From: Actinomycetota bacterium
GTDB taxonomy: Bacteria > Actinomycetota > Actinomycetes > S36-B12
Direction of reading: 5' to 3'
Assembly (NCBI GenBank): GCA_029978585.1
Contig: JAPOJD010000004.1
Location: 1-39,613 of the forward strand
Length of the DNA: 39,613 bases
Shown here: one piece after another, positions 23,903 through 31,766 of the stretch
Position numbering within the stretch: the stretch's first letter is position 1
How the letters are laid out: each line of letters starts with the position of its first letter
The notes under the pieces: generated by a model
Database searches by the model: none
What the model was told of the DNA's origin: nothing
Seen by the model: only the letters and a program-made list of their open reading frames with translations
Program-made: the position numbers and the translations under genes

Positions 23903-25080
23903 CGCGCCGCCGACCGCCGTGACGCCAGTGCGGTCTCGTAGACCGCGACGGTGCGCTCCGCGATGGCGTCCCAGCCGAACTCCGCGATGGCGCGCTGCCG
24001 CCCGGCCGCGCCCATGCGGCGTGCCCGGGCCGGGTCGGCGGCCAGGGCGTTGACACCGCGCGCCAGCCCTGCTTCGAAGGCCTCCGGATCGTCGGCGTCG
24101 TACGGGACGAGGATGCCGGTGACGTCGTCGGCGACCACCTCGGGGATCCCGCCTACGGCGCTGGCCACGACCGGAGCCTCGCAGGCCATGGCCTCGAGGT
24201 TCACGATGCCGAGGGGCTCGTACACCGACGGGCAGACGAATGCGGTGGCATGGGTCAGCATCTGGATGAGTTCGGGGCGCTGCGCCTGCTCCTCGATCCA
24301 CACGACGGAATCCTCGCCGCGGGCCTCGCGCAGGGCGGCGACCCCGCGGCTGATCTCCTCGCCGATCTCGGGAGTGTCGGGCGAACTGGCGCACAGCACG
24401 AGGACGATGCCCGGATCGAAGCTCAGTGCGGCGCGCAGGAGATGGGCGATGCCCTTCTGCCGGGTGATGCGCCCGACGAACAGCGCGTAGGGACGGTCCG
24501 GGTCGATTCCCCGCGCGACGAGGGCGGCGACGTCGGGATCGGGTCGGTACACCTCGGTGTCGATGCCGTTGTGGACCACGTGGACCCGGGCGGGGTCGAG
24601 TACGGGGTACGTGTCGAGGACATCGCGGCGCATTCCCTCGCTCACGGCGATGATCGCGTCGGCGTGCGCGTAGGCGGTTGCCTCCACCCAGCAGGAGATG
24701 CGGTATCCCCCGCCGAGCTGCTCGTGCTTCCACGGGCGCAGCGGCTCGAGCGAATGGGCGGAGATGACGTGGGGTACGCCGTGCAGCAGGCCGGAGAGAT
24801 GGCCGGCGAGGTTCGCGTACCAGGTGTGGGAGTGCACGAGGTCGACGCCCTCGGAGGCCTGCGCCATCTCGAGGTCGACGCCGAGGGTCTGCAGGGCGAA
24901 GTTCGCGCCGGTGAGCTCGCTGGGCGGTTGATGCGCCTCGGCATCGACCCGGGGAGCCCCGAAGCAGTGCACGTCGACGTCGATGAGCTCGCGCAATTGC
25001 TCGACGAGTTGCGTGACATGGACTCCTGCGCCGCCGTAGACGTCCGGGGGCCACTCCCGCGTCATGATCGCCACTCTCAC
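23899..25080 (-). CDS. glgM: Actinobacterial glycogen synthase / alpha-maltose-1-phosphate synthase (GlgA/GlgM type, GT4)
   Basis: A 393-residue GT4 glycosyltransferase. It begins [32 protein letters not shown], the signature of actinobacterial GlgA/GlgM, and has [47 protein letters not shown] and [36 protein letters not shown] (E-x7-E nucleotide-sugar site). The mycobacterial counterpart Rv1212c uses ADP-glucose to make maltose-1-phosphate for alpha-glucan elongation via GlgE; whether this one prefers Glc-1-P or a glucan primer cannot be read off. Annotated by others as glgA. Its GTG start lies 7 bases after TAGGCT and is 55 bases from the divergent glgC, as in mycobacteria. It is followed in operon by two EamA genes. 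Confidence 0.9.
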   Translation of the reverse strand: MRVAIMTREWPPDVYGGAGVHVTQLVEQLRELIDVDVHCFGAPRVDAEAHQPPSELTGANFALQTLGVDLEMAQASEGVDLVHSHTWYANLAGHLSGLLHGVPHVISAHSLEPLRPWKHEQLGGGYRISCWVEATAYAHADAIIAVSEGMRRDVLDTYPVLDPARVHVVHNGIDTEVYRPDPDVAALVARGIDPDRPYALFVGRITRQKGIAHLLRAALSFDPGIVLVLCASSPDTPEIGEEISRGVAALREARGEDSVVWIEEQAQRPELIQMLTHATAFVCPSVYEPLGIVNLEAMACEAPVVASAVGGIPEVVADDVTGILVPYDADDPEAFEAGLARGVNALAADPARARRMGAAGRQRAIAEFGWDAIAERTVAVYETALASRRSAAR

Positions 25081-25087
25081 GGCACTC

Positions 25088-25093
25088 AGCCTA
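25088..25093 (-). promoter_or_regulatory. -10 box of glgM (leaderless type)
   Basis: Minus-strand TAGGCT, 7 bases, GTG. It shares a 55-base divergent region with glgC. Confidence 0.55.
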
Positions 25094-25122
25094 GGGCCCT
25101 CCCGGGCGTGGGACGGGCGGGC

Positions 25123-25128
25123 TACGCT
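25123..25128 (+). promoter_or_regulatory. -10 box of glgC (leaderless type)
   Basis: TACGCT, 7 bases, GTG. It fixes the glgC start at 25136 rather than the track start at 25064, which would run through the opposite promoter. Confidence 0.55.
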
Positions 25129-25135
25129 GGCGCCC

Positions 25136-26077
25136 GTGGAATCGGGACCGCACGTCCTGGGGATCGTCCTCGCGGGGGGCGCCGGCAAGCGGCTCATGCC
25201 CCTCACCGCGGACCGCGCCAAGCCCGCCGTCCCATTCGGCGGCGCCTACCGCCTCATCGATTTCGTCCTGTCGAATCTCGTCAACGCCGGACTGCGCCGG
25301 GTGGCGGTGCTCACTCAGTACAAGTCGCACTCCTTGGACCGTCACATCACGACGACCTGGCGGATGTCCCCGCTGCTCGGCGACTACGTGACGGCTGTTC
25401 CTGCCCAGCAGAGGCTGGGACCGCGATGGTTCACCGGCTCAGCCGATGCCATCTACCAGAGCCTCAACCTCATCAAGGACGAGCAGCCGGAGTACGTCGT
25501 CGTGTTCGGCGCCGACAACGTCTACCGCATGGACCCAATGCAGATGGTCCTGCAGCACATCGAGACCGGTGCCGCGGTGACCGTCGCCGGCATCCGCCAG
25601 CCGCGTTCCATCGCGCACCAGTTCGGAGTGATCGAGGCGGGGCAGGACGGAGTCCGCATCCAGCGCTTCCTCGAGAAGCCTCCCGACCCCCCGGGCATCC
25701 CCGGCGACCTTGACTCGTCGTATGTGTCGATGGGCAACTACGTCTTCACCACGGATGCACTCGTGGAGGCGCTGCGCGCTGACGCCGCGGACGAGGGATC
25801 CGTGCACGACATGGGCGGCAACATCATCCCGATGCTCGTTGGCCAGGGCACCGCCTGCGTCTACGACTTCGACCTCAACGTGGTCCCCGGGGCCACTGAC
25901 CGCGACCGCGGCTACTGGCGCGATGTGGGGACCCTCGACGCCTACCACGACGCTCACATGGACCTCGTGTCCGTCCACCCCATCTTCAACCTCTACAACC
26001 GCCGCTGGCCGATCCTTACCAACCACCCCTCCTACCCGCCGGCCAAATTCGTCGAGGGCGGCAATGCGCATGAGTAG
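25136..26077 (+). CDS. glgC: Glucose-1-phosphate adenylyltransferase, catalytic part, ended by an in-frame TAG
   Basis: The first 313 residues of GlgC, which makes ADP-glucose from ATP and glucose-1-phosphate. Seen: [28 protein letters not shown] (nucleotide loop and activator-site Arg/Lys), [39 protein letters not shown] (metal Asp), [27 protein letters not shown], and [14 protein letters not shown] just before TAG. The normal gene would run to 26359 (407 residues, the usual size). The amber codon stands where I recall mycobacterial GlgC having Ser, between the catalytic domain and the left-handed beta-helix domain. Relative to a TCG Ser codon it is one base change. The part made is catalytically complete, but GlgC normally needs its C-terminal domain for tetramer formation and allostery. 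Confidence 0.9.
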   Translation: MESGPHVLGIVLAGGAGKRLMPLTADRAKPAVPFGGAYRLIDFVLSNLVNAGLRRVAVLTQYKSHSLDRHITTTWRMSPLLGDYVTAVPAQQRLGPRWFTGSADAIYQSLNLIKDEQPEYVVVFGADNVYRMDPMQMVLQHIETGAAVTVAGIRQPRSIAHQFGVIEAGQDGVRIQRFLEKPPDPPGIPGDLDSSYVSMGNYVFTTDALVEALRADAADEGSVHDMGGNIIPMLVGQGTACVYDFDLNVVPGATDRDRGYWRDVGTLDAYHDAHMDLVSVHPIFNLYNRRWPILTNHPSYPPAKFVEGGNAHE

Positions 26078-26359
26078 ATGGTCGGCACCGGCTCGATCGT
26101 CTCGGGGGCCCATGTGCGCAACTCCGTGCTGTCCTTCGACGTGCAGGTGTCGTCGGGTGCCTACGTCGAGGGCGCGGTCCTCATGCCCGGCGTCCGCATC
26201 GGTCGCAACGCCGTGGTGCGCCGGGCCATCCTCGATAAGAACGTCATCGTTCCCGAGGGGGCGCAGATCGGCGTCGACCTCGAGCGGGACCGCGAGCTCT
26301 ATACACTGAGCGAGGGGGGCGTCGTCGTGCTTGGCAAGGGCATCACGGCCCAGCGATGA
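26078..26359 (+). pseudogene. glgC: glgC C-terminal left-handed beta-helix part, downstream of the amber stop
   Basis: It is in the same frame as the first part and directly follows TAG. It encodes [73 protein letters not shown]...VVVLGKG, the hexapeptide-repeat domain that ends every GlgC. Its first codon is ATG, so TAGATG could permit re-initiation and yield a separate 93-residue polypeptide. Otherwise it is an untranslated remnant or an assembly/sequencing artefact. No decay is visible: the frame is open to the natural stop, which still overlaps the next SDR start (ATGA). That argues the event is very recent or the split is tolerated. Confidence 0.85.
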
Positions 26360-27135
26360 CGACCGTCCGACGCCCGCGCGCGGTGGTTACCGGTGCGGGC
26401 CGCGGCCTCGGAGCCGTCATCGCCGAGCGCCTCCACGCGATCGGGTACGACGTCATCGCCACCGACATCGAGGGTGCTGATGCGATCCTCGACGTCACCG
26501 ACGCCGCCGCCTGCCGCTCGCTCGCGCGCGAGGTGGAGCCGGATGTGTGGGTCAACAACGCCGGGGTCCTCGGCGCTGGGGACGCCGCCACGCAGCCCGA
26601 CGAGGTAGTGGATCGCGTGGTCTCCGTGAACCTCCTGGGCGTGATGCACGGAACCCGGGCGGCCGTGGCCGTGATGCGCGAGCGGGAAGGCGGCAGGGGC
26701 CGTGGCCACGTCGTCACCATCGGCTCCCTGGCTTCGTGGGTGCCGGTGCCCGGCGAGGCCGTGTACGCCGCAACGAAGGCGGGGGTGCTCTCCTTCACCC
26801 TGGGCCTCGAGGGCGAACTGCGCGCCCAGGGGGTCACCGGCATCCACTTCAGCGTGGTCTGCCCCGATGGGATGCTCACGCCGATGCTCACCGACATCAT
26901 CGATGATCCGGCGATCGCCCTGTCCTTCACGGGCTTGCGCACCCAGGAGCCCGACGCGGTAGCCGACGCGGTGGCGCGGACGCTGCGCCGGCCGCGCAGG
27001 ATCGTGAGCGTCCCGCGATGGAGAGGAGCCCAGGTCCGGGCGCTAGGCGCGCTACCCGATCTCGTCCTTCCGGTGGCGCCTCTCTTTGCCCGCCTCGGTC
27101 GCGCTCAGCAGGATCGCCTGCGCCGCTCCCGCTAG
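26356..27135 (+). CDS. Short-chain dehydrogenase/reductase with C-terminal extension
   Basis: A 259-residue [18 protein letters not shown] near residue 12 binds NAD(P), [13 protein letters not shown] gives [30 protein letters not shown] holds the catalytic Ser-Tyr-Lys, and the PG motif is replaced by [10 protein letters not shown]. The C-terminal ~55 residues ([38 protein letters not shown]) form a basic then hydrophobic tail often seen in actinobacterial SDRs that may associate with membranes. The substrate is unknown. The ATG overlaps the glgC stop, so expression depends on read-through of the glgC region. Confidence 0.88.
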   Translation: MTTVRRPRAVVTGAGRGLGAVIAERLHAIGYDVIATDIEGADAILDVTDAAACRSLAREVEPDVWVNNAGVLGAGDAATQPDEVVDRVVSVNLLGVMHGTRAAVAVMREREGGRGRGHVVTIGSLASWVPVPGEAVYAATKAGVLSFTLGLEGELRAQGVTGIHFSVVCPDGMLTPMLTDIIDDPAIALSFTGLRTQEPDAVADAVARTLRRPRRIVSVPRWRGAQVRALGALPDLVLPVAPLFARLGRAQQDRLRRSR

Positions 27136-27174
27136 GGTCCGATGCCTCACGGTGGCGCGCACGGGGACATGGCC

Positions 27175-27180
27175 TACCGT
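27175..27180 (+). promoter_or_regulatory. -10 box of the SRPBCC gene (leaderless type), decides the start
   Basis: TACCGT, 6 bases, GTG at 27187. It favours that GTG over the track start at 27142, which lies upstream of the promoter. Confidence 0.5.
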
Positions 27181-27186
27181 GAGGGT

Positions 27187-27657
27187 GTGGTCACGCAGGT
27201 GGAGGTCGTAGCGACGGAGTCACCGTGGATCGTCTCCCGGTCCGTCATCGTGGGCGTCCCGGCGGATCGCGTCTTCGACATCCTCGCCGACCCGCGACAG
27301 CATGCCCGCTTCGACGGCTCGGGCAGCGTGCGCGGCAGCGTATCCGGGCCCGAACGACTCTCCCTCGGATCGAGCTTCCGCATGGACATGCGCCTCGGCG
27401 TGCCCTATCGAGTCTCGAGCACCGTCATGGAGTTCGACGAGGGTCGGCGTATCGCCTGGGCACATCTCGGCGGGCACCGATGGCGTTACGAACTGGAGCC
27501 CCTCGAGGGTGGTCGTACCCGCGTCACGGAGACCTTCGACGGGACGTACGCTCGGTCTGCCCGGGCACTGCGCCTCATCGATGCCTACCGGCGCAACGCG
27601 CGCGGAATCGAGGAGACGCTTCCTCGGCTGAAGGCCTATGCGGAAGGGGAGACGTGA
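27187..27657 (+). CDS. SRPBCC (START/polyketide-cyclase-like) family protein
   Basis: A 156-residue protein with the SRPBCC fold. Seen: SRSVIVGVPADRVFDILADPRQHARFDGSG at the start, then FRMDMRLGVPYRVSSTVMEFDEGRRIAWAHLGGHRWRYELEPLEGGRTRVTETFDGTYA. This is the standard order of an N-terminal strand, two helices, a sheet and a Thr/Glu-rich late strand around a hydrophobic ligand pocket. No catalytic residues can be assigned; such proteins bind lipids or aromatic ligands. The stop overlaps the HMA protein gene (GTGA). Confidence 0.85.
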   Translation: MVTQVEVVATESPWIVSRSVIVGVPADRVFDILADPRQHARFDGSGSVRGSVSGPERLSLGSSFRMDMRLGVPYRVSSTVMEFDEGRRIAWAHLGGHRWRYELEPLEGGRTRVTETFDGTYARSARALRLIDAYRRNARGIEETLPRLKAYAEGET

Positions 27658-27857
27658 TCACCACCACCTACTCGGTCACCGGGATGACCTGCGACCACTG
27701 CGTGCGCGCCGTGACAACGGAACTCGTCCAGCTGCCCGGTGTGCGCTCGGTCGATGTCGACCTGGCCAGCGGCGCCGTGACCGTTGCCAGTGAGGGTCCC
27801 CTGGACGTGGAGTCCGTGCGTGCCGCGATCGACGAGGCGGGCTACACCCTCGGCTGA
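27654..27857 (+). CDS. Heavy-metal-associated (HMA) domain protein, copper chaperone-like
   Basis: A 67-residue single HMA domain, missed as a separate ORF in the track. YSVTGMTCDHCVRAVTTELVQLPGVRSVDVDLASGAVTVASEG has the metal motif MTCDHC (C13 and C16) and the beta-alpha-beta-beta-alpha-beta order of CopZ/Atx1. The family carries Cu(I) to P-type ATPases or sensors. No copper ATPase or CsoR is nearby, so its partner lies elsewhere. The GTG start overlaps the SRPBCC stop. Its own TGA lies in the stem of a hairpin shared with pstB. Confidence 0.9.
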   Translation: MITTTYSVTGMTCDHCVRAVTTELVQLPGVRSVDVDLASGAVTVASEGPLDVESVRAAIDEAGYTLG

Positions 27858-27876
27858 TCGTGGGTGCGATCAGCCG
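27851..27876. terminator. Bidirectional terminator of the HMA gene and pstB
   Basis: CGGCTGATCG, loop TGGGTG, CGATCAGCCG is a 10-bp perfect inverted repeat. The left arm holds the TGA of the HMA gene and the right arm the TGA of pstB (opposite strand), so the last codons of both genes double as the terminator. Confidence 0.75.
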
Positions 27877-28778
27877 AAGCGACCGGAGATGTAGTCCTCG
27901 GTGCGGGGCTCGTTGGGTGCGGTGAAGATGCTCCGGGTCGGGCCGTACTCCACGAGGCGGCCGTGCCGCACGCCCTTGGCGTCGACGTCGGCCGTGAAGA
28001 ATGCGGTGCGATCCGATACGCGAGCGGCCTGCTGCATGTTGTGCGTGACGATGACGATCGTGTAGTCCGCGGCGAGCTCTTTCATGAGGTCCTCGATCTT
28101 CGCCGTGGCGATGGGGTCGAGTGACGCGCAGGGCTCGTCCATGAGGATGACCTCGGGCTTGACCGCGATGCAGCGTGCGATGACCAGTCGCTGCTGCTGG
28201 CCGCCCGAGAGCGCATAGGCGCTCTTCTTGAGGTCGTCCTTCACCTCGTCCCACAGGGCCGCTCGTGTCAGGCAATCCTCGACGAGATCGTCCATGTTGA
28301 CCTTCATGCCGTTGACCTTCGGCCCGTAGGCGACGTTCTCGTAGATGGACTTGGGGAAGACGTTGGGCTTCTGGAAGACCATGCCGATGCGGCGGCGTAC
28401 CTCGATCGGGTCCACCTCGGGGGCGTAGATGTTGAAGCCGTGGTACGCCAGCAGTCCCTCGACCCGGGCTCCCGGGATGAGGTCGTTCATCCGATTGAAG
28501 GAGCGCAGCAGGGTCGACTTGCCACAGCCGGAGGGTCCGATGAACGCCGTGATCTCGTTCTTGCCGATCTGCATCGTGACATCACTAACCGCTTCGAAGT
28601 CTCCGTAGAAGATGTGCACGTCGTCGAGGTTGAAGACGACTTCTCTGATCGAGTCGGGGACGCTGGCGCGGCCCTCGTCCAGAACGGCCGAGACGTCCAT
28701 GCGGCCGGTGTTGGACAGGTCGCTGGTGGCCTGGGGGGCATTCGGATCGTGGAGTTCGCTCATGGTGCTACTCATCAT
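27870..28778 (-). CDS. pstB: Phosphate ABC transporter ATP-binding protein PstB
   Basis: A 302-residue ATPase driving high-affinity phosphate import. Seen: Walker [20 protein letters not shown] (about residue 80), Q-loop [22 protein letters not shown], signature [17 protein letters not shown], Walker [17 protein letters not shown], and H-switch [18 protein letters not shown], all specific to PstB. The ~45-residue N-terminal extension ([23 protein letters not shown]) is longer than in most PstB; starts at 28775 or 28763 would shorten it slightly. The ATG is 1 base from the pstA stop. It is the last gene of the operon. PhoU, often next to pstB, is absent. Confidence 0.96.
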   Translation of the reverse strand: MMSSTMSELHDPNAPQATSDLSNTGRMDVSAVLDEGRASVPDSIREVVFNLDDVHIFYGDFEAVSDVTMQIGKNEITAFIGPSGCGKSTLLRSFNRMNDLIPGARVEGLLAYHGFNIYAPEVDPIEVRRRIGMVFQKPNVFPKSIYENVAYGPKVNGMKVNMDDLVEDCLTRAALWDEVKDDLKKSAYALSGGQQQRLVIARCIAVKPEVILMDEPCASLDPIATAKIEDLMKELAADYTIVIVTHNMQQAARVSDRTAFFTADVDAKGVRHGRLVEYGPTRSIFTAPNEPRTEDYISGRFG

Positions 28779-28779
28779 G

Positions 28780-29682
28780 TCACCATCTCTTCTGGGTCCG
28801 GTTGCGGATCAGGATGGCGACGGCATTCATCGCCAGGAGGATCACGAGCAGGAGCACGATGGTCGCCGCGGCGAGGACCTGGAACTCCTCCCTGGACTCC
28901 TTGGTCCAGTTGTAGATCTGGATCGGCAGCGTGGTGTAGGCGGAGAACGGCCCGGTGGGATTGAACGAGATGAAGGTCACCGCGCCGAGCAGGAGGAGCG
29001 GTGCGGCCTCCCCGATGGCCCGGGACAGCGCGAGGATGGTGCCGGTGGCCATGCCGGGGACGGCCGCCGGCATCGTCTGGCGCCAGGTCGTCTGCCAGAG
29101 GGTCGCGCCCAGGGCGAGGGAGCCGTGGCGGATGTTCTGCGGGACCGCGCGGAGCGCCTCCCGCGTGGACACGATGACGACGGGGAGCACGAGCAGGGCC
29201 AGGGTGAGTCCGGCGGTGATGACCGTCTGCCCGAGCGCGAGGGCCCGGGCGAAGATCGCGAGGCCGAGGATGCCGTAGACGATCGAGGGCACGGCCGCGA
29301 GGTTCTGGATGTTGACCTCAACGAAGCGCGCAAAGCGGCTGGTGGGCTTGGCGTACTCCTCGAGGTACACCGCCGACAGGAAGCCGATCGGCAGCGAGAA
29401 GAGCGCGGTGAACGCGATGACCCAGAGGGTTCCGGTGATCGCTGACTGGGCGCCGGCCTGCTCCGGACGTCGGATGGACGGCATGTTGGTCCACAGGCGG
29501 GAATCCAGGCGCGGCCAGCCCTTGATGATGACGTACGCCAGCAGGACCGCGAGGAAGGCGATACCGATGAACAGGCAGAGGAAGAGGATCCAGCGAAACG
29601 TCTTGTCGACGAGGGGCTGACCGTGGCCGCGCAGGTCGATGTCCGCCGGCGCGTCGAAGGGCCTCTCGAGCGTGGCGCTCAC
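28780..29682 (-). CDS. pstA: Phosphate ABC transporter permease PstA
   Basis: A 300-residue membrane subunit with a hydrophilic N-terminus ([22 protein letters not shown]) and about six helices. The coupling region is [44 protein letters not shown], the conserved PstA/PstC inner-membrane-component motif. [26 protein letters not shown] is typical of PstA. The start is the GTG overlapping the pstC stop (GTGA); the 541-residue track ORF is shadow upstream of that. Confidence 0.95.
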   Translation of the reverse strand: MSATLERPFDAPADIDLRGHGQPLVDKTFRWILFLCLFIGIAFLAVLLAYVIIKGWPRLDSRLWTNMPSIRRPEQAGAQSAITGTLWVIAFTALFSLPIGFLSAVYLEEYAKPTSRFARFVEVNIQNLAAVPSIVYGILGLAIFARALALGQTVITAGLTLALLVLPVVIVSTREALRAVPQNIRHGSLALGATLWQTTWRQTMPAAVPGMATGTILALSRAIGEAAPLLLLGAVTFISFNPTGPFSAYTTLPIQIYNWTKESREEFQVLAAATIVLLLVILLAMNAVAILIRNRTQKRW

Positions 29683-30617
29683 TGGTACGCCTGCCGGTAC
29701 TTGCGGACCAGGCGGATACTGATCATGTTCATCACGAAGGTGATCGCGAAGAGCAGCAGGCCCACCGCGAAGATCGACTTGTACTCGATGCTGCCCGTCG
29801 GAACGTCGCCCGAACCGGCGGCCGCAATGTAGGAGGTCATCGTCTGCATTCCCTGGAGGGGGTTGAGCGTCATATTGGGCTGGAGCCCGGCGGCGATGGT
29901 GACGATCATGGTCTCGCCGATGGCGCGGGAGATGCCGAGGACGAAGGCGGCCACGATCCCCGAGAGTGCCGCGGGCACGACCACGCGCAGCGCCGTCTGG
30001 CGCTTGGTGGCGCCCAGCGCGTAGGCGCCATCGCGCAGCCCGGAGGGCACGGCGGCCATGGCGTCCTCCGACAGCGAGGCGATCGTGGGGATGATCATGA
30101 TGCCCATGACCAGGCCGGCGGACAGTGCGTTGAACACCTGGATGGAAGGAAAGATCGGCTTGAGGACGTACTGGGTGATGAACTCCAGCGCGAAGAAGCC
30201 GAAGACCACCGTGGGGATGCCGGCGAGGACCTCGAGCGTGGGCTTGAGGACTTTGCGGGCACCCGGGCTGGCGTACTCCGACAGGTAGATCGCACTGCCC
30301 AGGCCGAGCGGGATCGCGACCAGGACGGCGATCACGGTAATCACGAGAGTGCCCGTGATCAGAGGAAGGACCCCGTACTGCGGGTTGGCGAAGAGCGGGG
30401 TCCACGTCGTGGTGAAGAGGAACTCGAGGATGGAGATCTCGGCGAAGAACTCCAGGGACGGGATGAGAACCGAGATCACGATGCCGAACGTGGTGAACAG
30501 CGAAACGGCCGCGGCGAGGGTGAGGACTCCTCGGATCACCGCCTCGCCGTAGCGCGGCTTCGTCTGCCTCAGGGGGTTGAGACCCCCGGCAACAGACGAA
30601 GCCGACTGGCCACTCAT
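29679..30617 (-). CDS. pstC: Phosphate ABC transporter permease PstC
   Basis: A 312-residue membrane subunit that pairs with PstA to form the phosphate channel. Helices begin at IRGVLTLAAAVSLFTTFGIVISVLI. FLFTTTWTPLFANPQYGVLPLITGTLVITVIA, LSEYASPGARKVLKPTLEVLAGIPTVVFGFFALEF and LGATKRQTALRVVVPAALSGIVAAFVLGISRAIGETMIVTIAAG (coupling loop) match PstC. The start ATG lies 31 bases after the pstS stop, and the gap has only a weak GGCAC/GTGCC inverted repeat with a long loop. Confidence 0.95.
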   Translation of the reverse strand: MSGQSASSVAGGLNPLRQTKPRYGEAVIRGVLTLAAAVSLFTTFGIVISVLIPSLEFFAEISILEFLFTTTWTPLFANPQYGVLPLITGTLVITVIAVLVAIPLGLGSAIYLSEYASPGARKVLKPTLEVLAGIPTVVFGFFALEFITQYVLKPIFPSIQVFNALSAGLVMGIMIIPTIASLSEDAMAAVPSGLRDGAYALGATKRQTALRVVVPAALSGIVAAFVLGISRAIGETMIVTIAAGLQPNMTLNPLQGMQTMTSYIAAAGSGDVPTGSIEYKSIFAVGLLLFAITFVMNMISIRLVRKYRQAYQ

Positions 30618-30648
30618 TTACGGCACTCCACGAATTCTCGACGGTGCC

Positions 30649-31617
30649 CTAGGAGCCGGTGAGGGCTGCGTAGTCGGAGGCGAGCTTGGACTTCTGCTCC
30701 TCGTTGAGCGGGATGAAGAGGGCGCCCTCGGCGATGGAGGCGTCGTTCGCGACGTAGTAGTCGAAGAACGCCTTCACCTGCGGCTGCTTGAGGGCGGCCA
30801 CCGAGGGGTAGATGAAGAGCGGCCTGGACAGCGGCGTGTAGGTCCCGTCCTGGGCGGTCTCGGCGCTTGGTGCCACGCAGCCGGCGCCCGAATCGACCTG
30901 GACGGCGGTGAGCTTGTCCGCGTTCTCCTCGAAGTAGGTGTACCCGAAGTAGCCGAGGCCCCCCTGGGAGCCGGAGACGCCCTGCACGATGACGTTGTCG
31001 TCCTCGCTCGGGGTGAAGTCGGTGCGGCTGGCTCCCTCTTCCCCGTTGATGGCATCGGTGAAGTAGTCGAAGGTGCCGGAGTCGGTTCCGGGGCCGAAGA
31101 GCTGCAGCGGCACATCCGGGAAGTCAGGACGAACCTCGTTCCAGTTCTTGACCGTCGAGTCGGGGGCCCAGATCTTTGCGAGCTCCTCCACGGTGAGGCA
31201 GGTGGCCCAGTTGTTCTCCTTGTTGACGACGACGGTGAGCGCGTCGGTCGCGACCTGGAGTCCGCCGTAGGCGATGCCCGCGGCCTCGCATGCCGCCTTC
31301 TCCTCGTCCTTGATCGGGCGCGACGCGTCGTTCGCGTCGGTCTCCCCGCGGCAGAACTTCTCGAATCCGCCACCGGTGCCCGACGAGGCCACCGTGACCT
31401 GGACGCCGGGGTTCGCCGCCATGAAGTCCTCGGCAGCCAGCGCGGTCAGGGGGTACACGGTCGACGACCCGTCGATGCGCACGGCGCCGCTGAGGCTCGA
31501 GTCGCCGGAGGCTCCGCCCCCGCTGGAGTCGCTGCCGGAGCCGCCTCCGCAGGCGGCGAGTACGAGGGAGCCGGCGAGAGCGGTTGCCGCGAGTGCGGCC
31601 ACGCGGGTGCGATTCAC
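30649..31617 (-). CDS. pstS: Phosphate-binding lipoprotein PstS
   Basis: A 322-residue phosphate receptor of the Pst importer. The signal peptide VNRTRVAALAATALAGSLVLAAC has its lipobox Cys at residue 23, and a Ser/Gly linker follows. Ligand motifs: LSGAVRIDGSSTVYPLTALAAEDF, VASSGTGGGFEKFCRGETDANDASRPI, LQLFGPGTDSGTFDYFTDAINGEEGASR and GVSGSQGGLGYFGYTYFEEN. The GTG at 31617 is chosen because AGGAGG stands about 5 bases in front and the signal peptide begins there; the longer track ORF is shadow. It is the first gene of pstSCAB and has a real leader, unlike many operons here. Confidence 0.96.
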   Translation of the reverse strand: MNRTRVAALAATALAGSLVLAACGGGSGSDSSGGGASGDSSLSGAVRIDGSSTVYPLTALAAEDFMAANPGVQVTVASSGTGGGFEKFCRGETDANDASRPIKDEEKAACEAAGIAYGGLQVATDALTVVVNKENNWATCLTVEELAKIWAPDSTVKNWNEVRPDFPDVPLQLFGPGTDSGTFDYFTDAINGEEGASRTDFTPSEDDNVIVQGVSGSQGGLGYFGYTYFEENADKLTAVQVDSGAGCVAPSAETAQDGTYTPLSRPLFIYPSVAALKQPQVKAFFDYYVANDASIAEGALFIPLNEEQKSKLASDYAALTGS

Positions 31618-31640
31618 CCTGTCCTCCTGGAGCGTGGGAC

Positions 31641-31658
31641 GGGCCGTGTGCACGGCCC
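31641..31658 (-). promoter_or_regulatory. Hairpin in the pstS leader
   Basis: GGGCCGTG-TG-CACGGCCC: 8 paired bases if a 2-base loop is allowed, 7 with a 4-base loop. It lies between the candidate -10 box and the Shine-Dalgarno, so it would be in the 5' leader and may affect mRNA stability or initiation. Confidence 0.45.
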
Positions 31659-31670
31659 CTGACTCCTGGG

Positions 31671-31676
31671 ACGCTA
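31671..31676 (-). promoter_or_regulatory. Candidate -10 box of pstSCAB
   Basis: Minus-strand TAGCGT, about 55 bases before the GTG. No -35 hexamer is visible, which would fit an activator-dependent promoter. Confidence 0.4.
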
Positions 31677-31721
31677 GGAGCCGCGCGTGTCCGAATCGGG
31701 ATCGTCGGGTTGCCGCGAGGT

Positions 31722-31745
31722 GAACGTGTCGTGACGCTCTCGAAC
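31722..31745 (-). promoter_or_regulatory. Candidate Pho-box-like direct repeats upstream of pstS
   Basis: On the minus strand GTTCGAGAGC, GTCACGACAC and GTTCACCTCG follow each other at 10-base steps, each starting GTTC or GTCA. The last unit matches the GTTCACC core of actinobacterial PhoP boxes, though those are usually spaced 11 bases. They lie upstream of the candidate pstS -10 box. Confidence 0.35.
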
Positions 31746-31766
31746 GGCGCGCGCGATCTGACCGGT

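Noticed and set aside
22940-25054. 704-residue ORF as a glycosyltransferase-EamA fusion
   Set aside because: The N-terminal part is a frame-shifted shadow of glgM; the EamA protein starts at the TTGA overlap.
26075-26077. TAG in glgC as pyrrolysine or other recoding
   Set aside because: No pyl genes or recoding element are seen, and the expected residue is an ordinary Ser at a domain junction. Mutation, artefact or stop-restart is simpler.
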